A stretch of DNA of 50,804 bases from Saprospiraceae bacterium. GTDB taxonomy: Bacteria > Bacteroidota > Bacteroidia > Chitinophagales > Saprospiraceae. Every line of letters begins with the position of its first letter. Position 1 is the stretch's first letter. A program made the position numbers and the translations under genes. The DNA lies in the NCBI GenBank assembly GCA_022842725.1, contig JALHOZ010000034.1, positions 1-50,804 of the forward strand, in the 5' to 3' direction. The notes beneath the pieces were generated by a model, which made no database searches, was not told the origin of the DNA, and saw only the letters and a program-made list of their open reading frames with translations. Of the stretch, positions 1 to 9,737 are shown piece after piece.

Positions 1-73
1 CATTCCGAACAGAGAAGTTAAGCTCCTCAGCGCCGATGGTACTGCGATTGCGGGAGAGTAGGTCGCCGCCTGT
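1..73 (+). rRNA. 5S ribosomal RNA, 3' portion (5' end outside window)
   Basis: The first ~73 bases match the conserved 3' part of bacterial 5S rRNA: the loop B/C segment with CCGAAC and GAAGTTAAGC, then the GCGGGAGAGTAGGTCGCCGCC end. The 5' part lies left of the window, so this is the end of an rRNA operon transcribed rightward. A strong terminator follows directly. The exact mature 3' end is uncertain by a few bases. Confidence 0.93.
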
Positions 74-78
74 TTTAT

Positions 79-119
79 GAGAGCCTTGTTGCACACGCAG
101 CAAGGCTCTCTCCTTTTTT
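79..119 (+). terminator. Rho-independent terminator of the rRNA operon
   Basis: A 14-bp stem (79-92 with 97-110, one G-T wobble) has a 4-base loop and is followed by a T-rich tract at 111-119. It sits six bases after the 5S rRNA end, where an rRNA operon terminator is expected. Confidence 0.9.
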
Positions 120-243
120 GGTATGTTCGAATTTTAACTTTGAGTGGTTATTCCGTGGTTTTTTTATATTTTTTAATTGCATATAATCATATCTTAACAA
201 ACTTTGAACCTTGAGGATTGTTATTCTAAACAAATAACCATCC

Positions 244-1293
244 ATGGATAAAAATAAGTTAATAGATTCTTTTGACCCTAATTCGCCGGGTAGTCCTGAT
301 GCCAATATTTTTGGTCTCCCTTTTGATACGTCAAATGCAAATTTAGTTATATTACCCGTTCCCTGGGATGTAACAGTATCATATGCCAACGGAACAGCTA
401 AGGGCCCTAAAGCTATTTTTGATGCTTCTTTTCAGGTAGATTTATATGATCCGTTGGTTAATGATGCATGGAAAATGGGTATTGCTATGGATGAAATTGA
501 CATGAAAATCTGGAAAAAAAGTAAAGAACTGCGAAAAGAAGCAGAATCTTATATTGACTTTATTGTTTCCGGTAAAGATTGTGACAAAAATAAAACTATG
601 ACAAAAATCCTGAAGTCTGTAAATCAGGGTTCTGAATGGCTAAACAAACAAGTGCGCAAAAAGGCTACACATTATTTACTGAAAGGTAAATCAGTAGCTT
701 TGCTTGGTGGGGATCACAGTACTCCTTTGGGTTTGGTTGAAGCACTTTCTGATTTTTATCCGGACTTTGGCATCCTACAAATCGATGCACATGCTGATTT
801 GCGAAAGGCGTATGAAGGATTTACCTATTCTCACGCGTCCATAATGTATAATATTTTGGAAAATCAATCTGTTTCTAAGTTGGTTCAGGTAGGTATCAGA
901 GATTATTGCCAGGAGGAAGTGGACTTGATACAAAAAGATTCAAGAATCAAAACGTTTTTCGATAAAGACATTAAACATAGTCAGTATGAAGGTAAATCAT
1001 GGAGTAAAATTTGTGATGATATCATAGCTGAGTTGCCTGAAAAAGTATATATCAGTTTTGATATTGACGGCCTTGACCCAAAATATTGTCCAAATACAGG
1101 AACACCTGTTCCCGGTGGCTTTGAATTTGAACAAACTTTATACCTTTTTGAAAAAGTAGTTAAGTCAGGTCGTAAAATTATTAGTTTTGACATCAATGAA
1201 GTGGCTCCCGACAAAAATAATGAGTGGGATGCAAATGTTGGTGCCAGACTTTTATATAGAATGGCAAATATTTTGCTGTATCAACATATGTGA
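244..1293 (+). CDS. Agmatinase/arginase-family ureohydrolase
   Basis: This 349-residue protein belongs to the ureohydrolase (arginase/agmatinase/formimidoylglutamase) superfamily, cytosolic binuclear-manganese enzymes that hydrolyse guanidino compounds to an amine plus urea. The metal-binding motifs are visible: GGDHS, DAHAD with LR, and SFDIDGLDP. The final SFDINEVAP replaces the more common DVVEVNP-like segment but keeps the acidic residue. The N-terminal part (about residues 1-45) is longer than in short agmatinases. The ATG at 244 is the first start after the upstream stop. The substrate cannot be decided from sequence; agmatine, arginine and formimidoylglutamate are all possible. It stands alone between the rRNA terminator and citrate synthase. 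Confidence 0.88.
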   Translation: MDKNKLIDSFDPNSPGSPDANIFGLPFDTSNANLVILPVPWDVTVSYANGTAKGPKAIFDASFQVDLYDPLVNDAWKMGIAMDEIDMKIWKKSKELRKEAESYIDFIVSGKDCDKNKTMTKILKSVNQGSEWLNKQVRKKATHYLLKGKSVALLGGDHSTPLGLVEALSDFYPDFGILQIDAHADLRKAYEGFTYSHASIMYNILENQSVSKLVQVGIRDYCQEEVDLIQKDSRIKTFFDKDIKHSQYEGKSWSKICDDIIAELPEKVYISFDIDGLDPKYCPNTGTPVPGGFEFEQTLYLFEKVVKSGRKIISFDINEVAPDKNNEWDANVGARLLYRMANILLYQHM

Positions 1294-1543
1294 CAAATTC
1301 TTTTTAAAAAAAAGGATTTGTAGGATGTCTTTTTGAGCGCAACATGTTTGACCAAAATGGAATCCTGGTTTCAAAATATGATTTTTGTCATTAACATTAA
1401 AAACTTTTTCAAAAATCATTGTTGTTATACCTATATTCCATAACTTAGCGACGGAATTTTTAAGACTATAATTTCCGAAAAACAATATTTCATTTCGGAC
1501 ATTATAAACATTATCACAACCCATAACATATCAAATCACCCAG

Positions 1544-2851
1544 ATGGACCCATTAAAGGAAAAGTTTTACCAAAAATCCAAAATTCTAAAGGAAGAATTG
1601 AAATCAATTCTTAAAGAAAAAGGAGATATTGTTGTAGACAAAATTACTGTCGAACAATTAATCGGAGGCATGAGAAGTGTCAAAGCTATGCTTTGGGACA
1701 CTTCCTCTTTGGACCCTGAAGAGGGAATCAGGTTCAGAGGATACACAATTCCGGAATTAAGACAAGTTCTTCCCAGGGTTCCTCAAGGAAAAGAACCCCT
1801 TCCTGAAGGATTGTTTTGGTTGATGATGGTTGGTGAAGTTCCTACTACAGAAGAGGTGTATGCTTTTGGAAAAGAACTGAGAAGCAGAGAGTTTGTAGAA
1901 CAATCAGTGTTTGATGTTTTGGACGCTCTTCCTGTTGAAACCCATCCTATGACTCAATTCAGCATCGCTATTAATGCTATGCAAAGCTCTTCTATTTTTG
2001 CAAAAAAATATGAAGAAGGTATGAATAAAAATGATTATTGGGATGCAATGTATGAGGATAGCCTCAACTTAATCGCTAAATTACCTATCGTTGCAGCTTA
2101 TATATACAGAAGGACTTATCATCAGGGATATCATATACCGTCAGACCCCAATCTGGATTGGGCAGGTAACTTTGCTCATATGTTGGGTATTGATACCAGA
2201 GATTTCAAAGCATTAATGAGGTTGTATATGACCATTCATGCAGACCATGAAGGTGGAAATGCTTCGGCACATACCATGCACCTGGTGGGCTCAACTTTAA
2301 GCGATGCTTACTTGTCATTTGCAGCATCCATGAATGCATTAGCAGGACCATTACACGGACTTGCCAATCAGGAAGTAATCAAGTGGATTATGGAAATGGT
2401 TGAAGAATTAGGTACTCACAGGCCTTCTAAAGAGGATATCCGACAGTATGTTTTGAAAACCCTTGAGGAAGGTAAAGTCGTTCCGGGTTATGGCCACGCC
2501 GTCCTTAGAAAACCTGATCCAAGGTTTATGGAGCAAAAAAGATTTGCGGAAGAAAATATTCCATCTGACCCTACCGTCCAGATAGTTTGGAATCTGTTTG
2601 AAATAGTTCCGGAAGTACTTGGATCATTGGGAAAAGTTAAAAACCCCTGGCCAAATGTGGATGCTCATTCAGGTGCACTCCTGGTTCATTATGGTCTAAA
2701 ACAATTTAATTACTATACAGTCCTTTTTGGAGTGAGTCGTGCATTGGGAGTTTGTGCCGGTCTTTGTTGGGACAGAGCACTCGGTCTTTCACTTGAGAGA
2801 CCAAAATCAATAACAACAGATTGGTTAAAAGAATTTATTTCAAAATCATAA
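1544..2851 (+). CDS. gltA: Citrate synthase, mitochondrial-like type
   Basis: This 435-residue citrate synthase condenses acetyl-CoA and oxaloacetate to citrate, the entry step of the TCA cycle. The catalytic triad is complete: His271 in [11 protein letters not shown], His318 in GYGHAVLRK and Asp373 in NVDAHSG. Spacing and flanking motifs ([18 protein letters not shown] near residue 64, [28 protein letters not shown]) resemble the animal mitochondrial enzyme rather than the E. coli NADH-regulated hexameric form. The E. coli-type N-terminal regulatory region is absent. The 250-base upstream gap holds a weak -7-like TAACTTAG at 1441-1448. gcvH follows after 11 bases, so the two are probably co-transcribed. 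Confidence 0.95.
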   Translation: MDPLKEKFYQKSKILKEELKSILKEKGDIVVDKITVEQLIGGMRSVKAMLWDTSSLDPEEGIRFRGYTIPELRQVLPRVPQGKEPLPEGLFWLMMVGEVPTTEEVYAFGKELRSREFVEQSVFDVLDALPVETHPMTQFSIAINAMQSSSIFAKKYEEGMNKNDYWDAMYEDSLNLIAKLPIVAAYIYRRTYHQGYHIPSDPNLDWAGNFAHMLGIDTRDFKALMRLYMTIHADHEGGNASAHTMHLVGSTLSDAYLSFAASMNALAGPLHGLANQEVIKWIMEMVEELGTHRPSKEDIRQYVLKTLEEGKVVPGYGHAVLRKPDPRFMEQKRFAEENIPSDPTVQIVWNLFEIVPEVLGSLGKVKNPWPNVDAHSGALLVHYGLKQFNYYTVLFGVSRALGVCAGLCWDRALGLSLERPKSITTDWLKEFISKS

Positions 2852-2862
2852 AACAAAACAAA

Positions 2863-3252
2863 ATGAATTTTCCAAAGGATGTAAAATACACCAAAGAACA
2901 TGAATGGGTGAAAATGGATGGTGATGTAGCCATTATAGGAATAACAGATTTTGCTCAGGGTGAGTTAGGTGAACTCGTATACGTCGAAGTGGATACTATA
3001 GGAGAAACACTTCATAAAGATGATATCTTCGGAACAGTGGAAGCTGTAAAAACAACGTCAGATCTTTTTATGCCGGTTTCAGGCGAAGTTTTGGAATTCA
3101 ATAGTGAATTATCTGAAGATGGAGGTGATAATCCGGGATTAATCAATGAAGATCCGTATGGTAAAGGTTGGATAATAAAAGTGAAAATATCAGATAGCAG
3201 CGAATTGGAACAACTTATGGATGCAGATACCTACGCAGCTTTGGTTGGATAA
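2863..3252 (+). CDS. gcvH: Glycine cleavage system H protein
   Basis: This 129-residue lipoyl carrier protein shuttles the methylamine intermediate of glycine between the P and T proteins of the glycine cleavage system. The lipoylation site is Lys63 in [12 protein letters not shown], in the expected hybrid beta-sandwich context, and the C-terminal [14 protein letters not shown] segment is typical. The start is the ATG at 2863. An in-frame TTG at 2821 lies inside the citrate synthase gene and would add a non-conserved 14-residue leader, so it is rejected. No gcvP or gcvT is nearby. A terminator follows at 3270. Confidence 0.96.
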   Translation: MNFPKDVKYTKEHEWVKMDGDVAIIGITDFAQGELGELVYVEVDTIGETLHKDDIFGTVEAVKTTSDLFMPVSGEVLEFNSELSEDGGDNPGLINEDPYGKGWIIKVKISDSSELEQLMDADTYAALVG

Positions 3253-3269
3253 TTTGTAAAATAGAAATA

Positions 3270-3314
3270 AAAACAAAAGGAAAACTTCTATCTGAGGTTT
3301 TCCTTTTGTTTTTT
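3270..3314 (+). terminator. Rho-independent terminator after gcvH
   Basis: A perfect 16-bp stem (3270-3285 with 3297-3312) encloses an 11-base loop. The 3' arm is itself T-rich, followed by TT, and the 5' arm is A-rich, so it could act in both directions. It lies 17 bases after the gcvH stop. Confidence 0.88.
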
Positions 3315-3576
3315 AAACACCAATCATTATGGTGCAGGAACTAAAAAGAATAAAACTGTAATAAAAAAGGAAACCGAAAAACGGTTTCCATCATATAATA
3401 ACAAAACAATCGACAAGGAATAAAACGATTATGGATTGCTGTCCAAAACATAGATATTACTGAATACAAATGCATCTGACTACTTATAAAGGACGAATAA
3501 TATTGTAAAAAGGTTGTAATGGCAATATTGTCCCTGGTTCGCCTGTTTTATTGCTTCATATTACAAATTATTTTTA
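3315..3576. other. Intergenic stretch between gcvH and the PGI/PMI gene
   Basis: This is the rest of a 349-base gap. It holds a second hairpin (8-bp stem, 3369-3376 with 3382-3389) whose T-run lies on the minus-strand side, so it would terminate a leftward transcript. No leftward gene or minus-strand -7 box was found to feed it. No tRNA fold or convincing small ORF is seen. Confidence 0.4.
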
Positions 3577-3584
3577 TATCTTTG
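3577..3584 (+). promoter_or_regulatory. Bacteroidota -7 box of the PGI/PMI-parE operon
   Basis: TATCTTTG matches the TAnnTTTG -7 consensus of the main Bacteroidota sigma factor. The start of transcription would fall near 3590, giving a leader of about 12 bases before the ATG at 3602. That excludes the longer reading from TTG 3551. Confidence 0.72.
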
Positions 3585-3601
3585 TGGTTTTAAAGACAGA
3601 T

Positions 3602-4597
3602 ATGATGGATCAACTGATAGATAGTTTTCCTCAACAGATTAAAGATGCTTTGGAAATTTCCCGTACCCTGGAGTTTACTCCGGGAAAAGAAGAAATACAT
3701 GAAGTAGTAATAGCCGGAATGGGTGGATCCGGCATCGGAGGAGATTTTGTACAACAAATCGTATCAGATGAATGCCTGGTTCCTGTTTATGTTATAAAAG
3801 GATACGACTTACCGGCTTTTGCTGATAAAAATACATTATTAATAGTATCTTCCTATTCAGGAAAGACAGAAGAGAGCGTTGCGGTTTTACAAAAAGCACT
3901 TGCTGCGTTCTGTCAGATAGTCTGTCTTTCTTCAGGTGGAAAAGTTAAAGAAGAAGCTGAAAAAAATAAGCTGCCTATGGTAGATATACCGGCAGGATAT
4001 ACATCGCCGAGGGCATGTCTTGGATATTCTATTGTTTTACAACTAGCTGTTTTACAGCAGTTTGGTTTTATTAAAACAGGTATGCTGGATGGTTTTATGG
4101 TTGCTTCTGACCTGATCAAATTTGAAAAAGATGAAATAAAAAATAAAGCACTAAACATTGCTGAAAAACTTGTTGGTAAATTGGTGGTAATATACAGTAC
4201 CGGACTGTTTGAACCTAATGCGGTAAGATTGAGACAACAACTCAACGAAAACGCTAAAATGTTGTGTTGGCATCATACTTTTCCTGAAATGAATCATAAT
4301 GAGCTGGTTGGTTGGGCTGATAAGTCACCCCTGGCAGTCATTTTTTTACGCAACAAAGATGACTACAGGAAAAATGCCAAAAGAATGGATATCACTAAAG
4401 AAATCATTCAGGATAAAACAAATACATTGATAGAATTGTATTCAAAAGGCCAAAGCAGAATAGAAAAAATGGTTTATCTTATTCATATTTGTGATTGGAT
4501 CAGTTATTATGTTGCCACATTAAAAAAAGTCGATCCGATAGAAATACGTGTGATTGATTATTTAAAGTCATCATTGGAAAAAGATAATATTGTATAA
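3602..4597 (+). CDS. Bifunctional phosphoglucose/phosphomannose isomerase (SIS domain)
   Basis: This 331-residue protein interconverts glucose-6-P or mannose-6-P with fructose-6-P. The N-terminal SIS domain begins with [11 protein letters not shown] (residues 39-49) and continues with [10 protein letters not shown]. The C-terminal domain has the [16 protein letters not shown] segment typical of the bacterial PGI/PMI family, which is unlike classical Pgi. The start at ATG 3602 (alternative 3605) is chosen because the -7 box at 3577-3584 leaves the TTG at 3551 outside the transcript. parE follows after 11 bases. A full classical Pgi is also encoded at 7877-9535, so this copy may mainly make mannose-6-P for glycan precursors; that role is inference. 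Confidence 0.87.
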   Translation: MMDQLIDSFPQQIKDALEISRTLEFTPGKEEIHEVVIAGMGGSGIGGDFVQQIVSDECLVPVYVIKGYDLPAFADKNTLLIVSSYSGKTEESVAVLQKALAAFCQIVCLSSGGKVKEEAEKNKLPMVDIPAGYTSPRACLGYSIVLQLAVLQQFGFIKTGMLDGFMVASDLIKFEKDEIKNKALNIAEKLVGKLVVIYSTGLFEPNAVRLRQQLNENAKMLCWHHTFPEMNHNELVGWADKSPLAVIFLRNKDDYRKNAKRMDITKEIIQDKTNTLIELYSKGQSRIEKMVYLIHICDWISYYVATLKKVDPIEIRVIDYLKSSLEKDNIV

Positions 4598-4608
4598 ATT
4601 CAAATTTT

Positions 4609-6513
4609 ATGGACACATCAGGTATTCAATATAACGAAGACAATATAAAATCCTTAGACTGGAAGGAACATATCCGTTTAAGACCGGGAATGTATATTGG
4701 AAAACTCGGAGACGGTTCTTCTCAGGAAGATGGGATTTATATACTCTTAAAGGAAGTGATTGACAACTCTATCGATGAGTATGTCATGGGAAATGGCAAA
4801 AATATTGACCTTAGTATTCAGGATGGAATCGTCAGAATCCGTGATTACGGTCGTGGTATTCCTTTAGGTAAAGTAGTCGATTGTGTTTCCAAAATCAATA
4901 CAGGAGGAAAATATGATTCCAAAGCCTTTAAAAAATCTGTGGGTCTGAACGGTGTTGGTACAAAAGCAGTGAATGCACTTTCCAAACATTTTAAAGTCCA
5001 GTCATTCAGAGATGGCGAAACAAAAATAGCTGAATTCAAAGGAGGCGAAGTTTTGGTAGATGCTAAATTGACGAAAACCACGGAACCTAACGGAACCATG
5101 ATTGAATTTATCCCTGATGACAGTATATTTAAAAATTATAAATACAGAAGTGAATATGTCGAAAATCAGTTGTGGAATTATGCTTATCTGAATGCAGGAC
5201 TAAAGCTAAACTACAACGGAAAAACATTGGTTTCCAAAAACGGTCTTCTCGACCTTCTTGAAAGAAAAACCAATGTCGAAAACCTTTTATATCCGATTAT
5301 CCACCTCAAAGGAGAGGATATTGAAATCGCTTTGTCACACAGTACGCAATACGGAGAAGAATATTATTCTTTTGTCAACGGTCAGAATACCACTCAGGGT
5401 GGAACACACCTTCAGGCATTCAGAGAAGCCATTGTAAAAACATTCAGAGACCTGTACAATAAAAATTTTGATACAAGAGATGTTCAAACGTCTATTGTAG
5501 GTGCGATAAGTGTCAAAGTCGAAGAACCGGTGTTTGAGTCTCAAACAAAAACTAAATTGGGATCACAAAACATGGAACCCGAAGGAACTTCGATCCGGGC
5601 TTTTGTAATGGATTTTCTTAAAACCAATCTGGATAATTTTCTGAGAAAAAATAAAGATATTGCCGACGCAATCTTACGAAAAATCCAACAATCAGAACGG
5701 GAAAGGAAAGAAATCGCAGACATCAAAAAAATTGCCAATCAAAGAGCCAAAAAAGCCAACATTCACAATAAAAAACTGAGAGATTGTCGTGCTCACCTTA
5801 CTGATGGTAAAAAAACCGAAGATGAAATCAAATTGGGTTCTACCATCTTTATCACAGAGGGAGATTCAGCGAGCGGATCTATCACCAAAGCAAGAGATGT
5901 GATGACACAGGCTGTTTTCAGCCTACGTGGTAAGCCACTCAATTGTTACGGAATGACTAAAAAAGTGGTATACCAGAATGAAGAACTCAACCTTCTGCAA
6001 CACGCGTTGGACATTGAAGACGGTATTGAAAATCTCAGATACAACAGAGTTGTCATAGCAACAGATGCTGACGTCGATGGTATGCACATCCGATTATTAT
6101 TGCTGACTTTTTTTCTTCAGTTTTTTCCGGATCTTGTAAAACATGGACATTTGTATATTCTGGACACACCGCTGTTTAGGGTGAGAGACAAACAAAAAAC
6201 TTTTTATTGTTATAGCGAACAGGAAAAACAGGAAGCTATAAAACAATTGAGAGGTAAACCGGAAATCACCAGGTTTAAGGGTTTGGGAGAGATCTCACCA
6301 AACGAATTTGAAGACTTTATTGGTGATAACATCAGATTGGATCCGGTTATTTTAGGAGAAAAAACCAGAATTGAAGATTTGTTGTCCTATTACATGGGTA
6401 AAAACACTCCGGAAAGACAGGTGTTTATTATTGACAATCTCAAAGTTGAAATCGATGAAATCCTGGACGAACAGGAAGTTATGGATCTAAACGGAGTGCA
6501 GGAAGAAGTATAA
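4609..6513 (+). CDS. parE: DNA topoisomerase IV subunit B (ParE)
   Basis: This 634-residue type IIA topoisomerase ATPase subunit acts with ParC to decatenate daughter chromosomes. The GHKL ATPase part shows EVIDNSIDE (about residue 47), DYGRGIP and [13 protein letters not shown]. The TOPRIM part shows EGDSASGS (about 417) and DADVDG (about 486). EGDSASGS with SLRGKPLN matches Bacteroidota ParE; GyrB has EGDSAGGS. parC usually lies next to parE, but the next gene here is convergent and unrelated. It shares a transcript with the PGI/PMI gene, judged by an 11-base gap. GyrB is the main alternative, judged less likely from these motifs. Confidence 0.9.
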   Translation: MDTSGIQYNEDNIKSLDWKEHIRLRPGMYIGKLGDGSSQEDGIYILLKEVIDNSIDEYVMGNGKNIDLSIQDGIVRIRDYGRGIPLGKVVDCVSKINTGGKYDSKAFKKSVGLNGVGTKAVNALSKHFKVQSFRDGETKIAEFKGGEVLVDAKLTKTTEPNGTMIEFIPDDSIFKNYKYRSEYVENQLWNYAYLNAGLKLNYNGKTLVSKNGLLDLLERKTNVENLLYPIIHLKGEDIEIALSHSTQYGEEYYSFVNGQNTTQGGTHLQAFREAIVKTFRDLYNKNFDTRDVQTSIVGAISVKVEEPVFESQTKTKLGSQNMEPEGTSIRAFVMDFLKTNLDNFLRKNKDIADAILRKIQQSERERKEIADIKKIANQRAKKANIHNKKLRDCRAHLTDGKKTEDEIKLGSTIFITEGDSASGSITKARDVMTQAVFSLRGKPLNCYGMTKKVVYQNEELNLLQHALDIEDGIENLRYNRVVIATDADVDGMHIRLLLLTFFLQFFPDLVKHGHLYILDTPLFRVRDKQKTFYCYSEQEKQEAIKQLRGKPEITRFKGLGEISPNEFEDFIGDNIRLDPVILGEKTRIEDLLSYYMGKNTPERQVFIIDNLKVEIDEILDEQEVMDLNGVQEEV

Positions 6514-6539
6514 TATCTTAAAACAATTTGTTTGAAGTT

Positions 6540-7184
6540 TTACCGGAACAACAAACTTCCGACCCTGACCATTGTACTGCCTTCGGTGATAGCAGTCTTA
6601 AAATCGCTGCTCATACCCATAGATATTTCCCGAAAGGAAACATCCTCTTTAAAATAAGTTTCTTTCAGCCGATCAAAATAAGTTTTTAGCGTACTGAATT
6701 CTTTTCTGACCTGATTTTCATTTTCGGTAAGGGAAGCCATGCCCATAACGCCTACAATTCTGACAAAATTTTCAGTATTATTTTGGTAATAAGAAACAAT
6801 TTCGAGTGCTTCCTCATAATCCAATCCAAATTTTGTTTCTTCCGTAGCGATATAGAATTGTAACAAAACATCAATGACTCTTCCTGCTTTTTTGGCTTCT
6901 TTGTTTATCGTTTGGTATAGGTCCAAACTGTCGACAGAATGTATCAGATGGATAAACGGGACAATAGATTTAACCTTATTACTTTGTAAATGACCAATCA
7001 GGTGCCAGCGTATATCTTCAGGAAGCTGTTCTTTTTTGGACAACAATTCCTGAACCCGGTTTTCGCCCATATCTCTTTGTCCGGCCTGATACAGTTTCAA
7101 AATATCATCCAAACTCCGCGTTTTGGTCACTGCGACCAGACGCACATGATGAGATTCCGTATAAGACTTTACTTCTTCAAACAT
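6540..7184 (-). CDS. yggS: YggS-family pyridoxal-phosphate homeostasis protein
   Basis: This 214-residue single-domain PLP-binding TIM-barrel protein belongs to the YggS/PLPHP family, which buffers vitamin B6 and affects amino-acid and keto-acid balance but has no established enzymatic reaction. The PLP lysine is Lys21 in LVAVTKTR. GENRVQE, WHLIGHLQSNK, the MGMSSDF phosphate-binding segment and the STMVRVGSLLF end are all present. Its ATG overlaps the TGA of the upstream kinase gene by one base (TGATG), so the two are translationally coupled. It converges on parE with 26 bases between stops and no clear terminator. Confidence 0.92.
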   Translation of the reverse strand: MFEEVKSYTESHHVRLVAVTKTRSLDDILKLYQAGQRDMGENRVQELLSKKEQLPEDIRWHLIGHLQSNKVKSIVPFIHLIHSVDSLDLYQTINKEAKKAGRVIDVLLQFYIATEETKFGLDYEEALEIVSYYQNNTENFVRIVGVMGMASLTENENQVRKEFSTLKTYFDRLKETYFKEDVSFREISMGMSSDFKTAITEGSTMVRVGSLLFR

Positions 7185-7819
7185 CAGATAACGCTGAATA
7201 AACTGTGAATTTCTCTTTCGATCATTTCGATGACAGTGCCAAGGTCTTCCGGATTGTTTTTAAAATCCATATTATCATTTTGGACAATCAGGAGGTTGCC
7301 TTCTTTGTAGTTACTAATCCATTCTTCGTATCGGTCGTTGAGCCTTTTGAGATAATCCAGACTCATATTGCCTTCATATTCACGGCCTCTTTTTTGAATA
7401 TGATCCACGAGTTTGGGTATGCCTGATCTCAGATATACCAGGAGGTCCGGAGATTGAACCTGTGAAGACATGAGATGAAACAAGTCAATATAATTTTTAA
7501 AATCCCGTTCTGACATCAAACCCATATCGTGAAGATTTGGCGCAAAAATATGGGCATCTTCATAAATAGTTCTGTCCTGAATGACGGTTTTATCGCCTTT
7601 TCGGATATCCAAAATTTGTCTGTACCGTGAATTGAGAAAATATATCTGAAGATTAAAAGACCAACGATTCATATCATTGTAAAAATCACCAAGATAAGGA
7701 TTGGTGGTTGTGTCTTCAAAATGTACATCCCAATTGTAATGTTTGGCAAGCATTTCGGTGAGGGTGGTTTTGCCGGCACCAATGTTTCCGGCAACAGCAA
7801 TGTGTTTTATGTTGGGCAT
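7184..7819 (-). CDS. Deoxynucleoside kinase (dAK/dGK type)
   Basis: This 211-residue P-loop kinase of the deoxyadenosine/deoxyguanosine kinase family phosphorylates salvaged deoxynucleosides at the 5' position. The Walker A is GNIGAGKT (residues 11-18). The DRTIYED segment (84-90) carries the family's DR(S/T) motif, and the KRGREYE lid with its arginines follows near residue 143. Base specificity cannot be decided from the motifs. It is 57 bases downstream of pgi on the same strand and overlaps the YggS-type gene by one base, suggesting a pgi-dNK-yggS transcript or a weak internal promoter. Confidence 0.9.
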   Translation of the reverse strand: MPNIKHIAVAGNIGAGKTTLTEMLAKHYNWDVHFEDTTTNPYLGDFYNDMNRWSFNLQIYFLNSRYRQILDIRKGDKTVIQDRTIYEDAHIFAPNLHDMGLMSERDFKNYIDLFHLMSSQVQSPDLLVYLRSGIPKLVDHIQKRGREYEGNMSLDYLKRLNDRYEEWISNYKEGNLLIVQNDNMDFKNNPEDLGTVIEMIEREIHSLFSVI

Positions 7820-7876
7820 AAGGCCTGAATACTTAATGAAGGCTAAAATTACAATATTGTATGAATCTCCGGTACA

Positions 7877-9535
7877 TCAGGAGGGAAAATCGTTCCACGA
7901 CTTCCATTTTTCTATTAAAGCTCTCGTTGAACTGTCTAAAAAGCCACTTTCTGCCCGACCTTCCAATACAGGTAAAATATTTCCGGCAAGTTGTTTGCCC
8001 AATTCCACACCCCATTGGTCAAAGCTGTAGATATTCCAGATAATGCCCTGAACAAATATTTTATGTTCATACATCGCCGTCAGCATACCCAAATGAAAAG
8101 GGTCGATTTGTTCAACCAAAATACTGTTGCTTGGTCTGTTGCCTTCAAACACTTTATAAGGAATGATATGATCAGTATCTTCCGGGGTTTTGCCGGCTTT
8201 CAGAAATTCACCTTCTACCTCTTGTCTTGTTTTTCCTTTCATCAAAGCCTGACTCTGAGCAAAAAAATTAGACAACAACAAAATATGGTGATTTCCAATT
8301 GGATTCAGACTTTTTGCCGGAGCGATAAAATCGCAGGGAATGATGTCTGTTCCCTGATGAATCAACTGATAAAATGCATGTTGTCCGTTGGTTCCCGGTT
8401 CTCCCCAGATGACCGGTCCGGTTTTGTAGGTAACTTTATTTTTGTTTCTGTCCACATATTTTCCGTTACTCTCCATATTAGCCTGCTGAAAATAGGCAGC
8501 AAACCTATGCAAATACTGGTCATAGGGCAGAATGGCTTCAGAAGTCACTTCAAAAAAATTGACATACCAAATGCCGATTAATGCCAGTATCACCGGCATG
8601 TTTTCTTCGGGTTTACTTGTTTTAAAATGGTTGTCCATGGTTTCGAATCCTTTTAAAAGGTCTTCAAAATGTTGGGGTCCGACTGCAAGAACAACGGATA
8701 ATCCGATAGCTGAAGTCAGTGAGTACCTACCTCCTACCCAATCCCAGAATTCAAACATATTTTTTGTGTCAATGCCGAAGGCAGCTACCGCTTTTGTATT
8801 GGTAGAAAGTGCAACAAAATGTTTGGCAATGTGGCTTTCTTCACCGGCAGATGCCAAAAAAACCTGTCTGGCAGTAGTCGCATTGGCCATGGTTTCCTGA
8901 GTCGTAAACGTTTTGCTGGCGATTAAAAATAAAGTGGTCTCCGGGTTAACTTTTTTTAATGTTTCAACAATGTGGGTTCCGTCCACATTGGAAACAAAAT
9001 GAATTTTCAGGTGATTAGCAAATGGTTTTAGTGCCTCGGTGACCATAACCGGTCCTAAATCCGAACCACCTATACCGATATTGACGATGTCTGTAATAGA
9101 TTTACCGGTATAACCTTTCCAATCACCACTGATGACTTTTTCTGCGAAAGCATACATTTTTTCTTTTATTGCAGCAATGTCTTCCCTGATGTTATGACCG
9201 TCTACAAGCAACGGACTTTGATCAGAATTTCTCAATGCTGTGTGTAAAACTGCTCTTCCTTCAGTTTCATTTATGGTTTTTCCTGAAAACATCATGTCGA
9301 TGGCTGTTCCGAGTTGACATTCCTTTGCCAGATCAAACAACAAAGACATAGTCTCTTCCGTCATTCTGTTTTTTGAGTAATCCAGATATAATCCAGACAT
9401 TTCGAATGAAAACTTTTTTACACGATCGTTATCATTGGCAAATAATTCGTTCATGTGAACGTCTTTTATCCTTTCAAAATGAAGTTGTAATGCTTTCCAT
9501 GCATTGGTTTTGGTTGGATTGATAGCTGGCAACAT
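7877..9535 (-). CDS. pgi: Glucose-6-phosphate isomerase
   Basis: This 552-residue classical phosphoglucose isomerase interconverts glucose-6-P and fructose-6-P in glycolysis and gluconeogenesis. The length matches the E. coli-type enzyme. Both family signatures are present: [17 protein letters not shown] and the C-terminal [18 protein letters not shown] with its catalytic lysine. [11 protein letters not shown] carries the catalytic glutamate and histidine region. It is divergent from transketolase, each with its own -7 box in the shared 202-base gap. It is the second isomerase of this kind in the window. Confidence 0.97.
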   Translation of the reverse strand: MLPAINPTKTNAWKALQLHFERIKDVHMNELFANDNDRVKKFSFEMSGLYLDYSKNRMTEETMSLLFDLAKECQLGTAIDMMFSGKTINETEGRAVLHTALRNSDQSPLLVDGHNIREDIAAIKEKMYAFAEKVISGDWKGYTGKSITDIVNIGIGGSDLGPVMVTEALKPFANHLKIHFVSNVDGTHIVETLKKVNPETTLFLIASKTFTTQETMANATTARQVFLASAGEESHIAKHFVALSTNTKAVAAFGIDTKNMFEFWDWVGGRYSLTSAIGLSVVLAVGPQHFEDLLKGFETMDNHFKTSKPEENMPVILALIGIWYVNFFEVTSEAILPYDQYLHRFAAYFQQANMESNGKYVDRNKNKVTYKTGPVIWGEPGTNGQHAFYQLIHQGTDIIPCDFIAPAKSLNPIGNHHILLLSNFFAQSQALMKGKTRQEVEGEFLKAGKTPEDTDHIIPYKVFEGNRPSNSILVEQIDPFHLGMLTAMYEHKIFVQGIIWNIYSFDQWGVELGKQLAGNILPVLEGRAESGFLDSSTRALIEKWKSWNDFPS

Positions 9536-9552
9536 AAAATGAATATTTGCCG

Positions 9553-9560
9553 CAAAAGTA
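9553..9560 (-). promoter_or_regulatory. -7 box for pgi (minus strand)
   Basis: Read on the minus strand this is TACTTTTG followed by CGG, matching TAnnTTTG. It lies 18 bases before the pgi ATG, so the leader would be very short. Confidence 0.65.
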
Positions 9561-9691
9561 ACACAATCAGCTTTAAAAACACCATGAGATAAAGTTAAAA
9601 ACCATTTTATTCATTTGTAATTCATATTAAACCTTATGAAAAGAAATGTAAATAAGGTGTCGGATAGGCTTTAATAATAAGGACGTTTTAC

Positions 9692-9699
9692 TACCTTTG
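9692..9699 (+). promoter_or_regulatory. -7 box for transketolase
   Basis: TACCTTTG followed by C is a perfect TAnnTTTG box. Transcription would begin near 9706, leaving about 30 bases to the TTG start at 9738. Confidence 0.7.
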
Positions 9700-9737
9700 C
9701 GGGGCCAAATTTCTTTTTTCATTTTAATCACTTTCCA

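Noticed and set aside
3369-3389. Hairpin oriented as a minus-strand terminator, hinting at a leftward small RNA between 3390 and 3550
   Set aside because: No minus-strand -7 box, ORF or recognised RNA fold was found to its right; a single short stem is not enough.
3551-3601. Upstream in-frame TTG start extending the PGI/PMI protein by 17 residues
   Set aside because: A strong -7 box (3577-3584) lies inside this extension, so it would not be transcribed.
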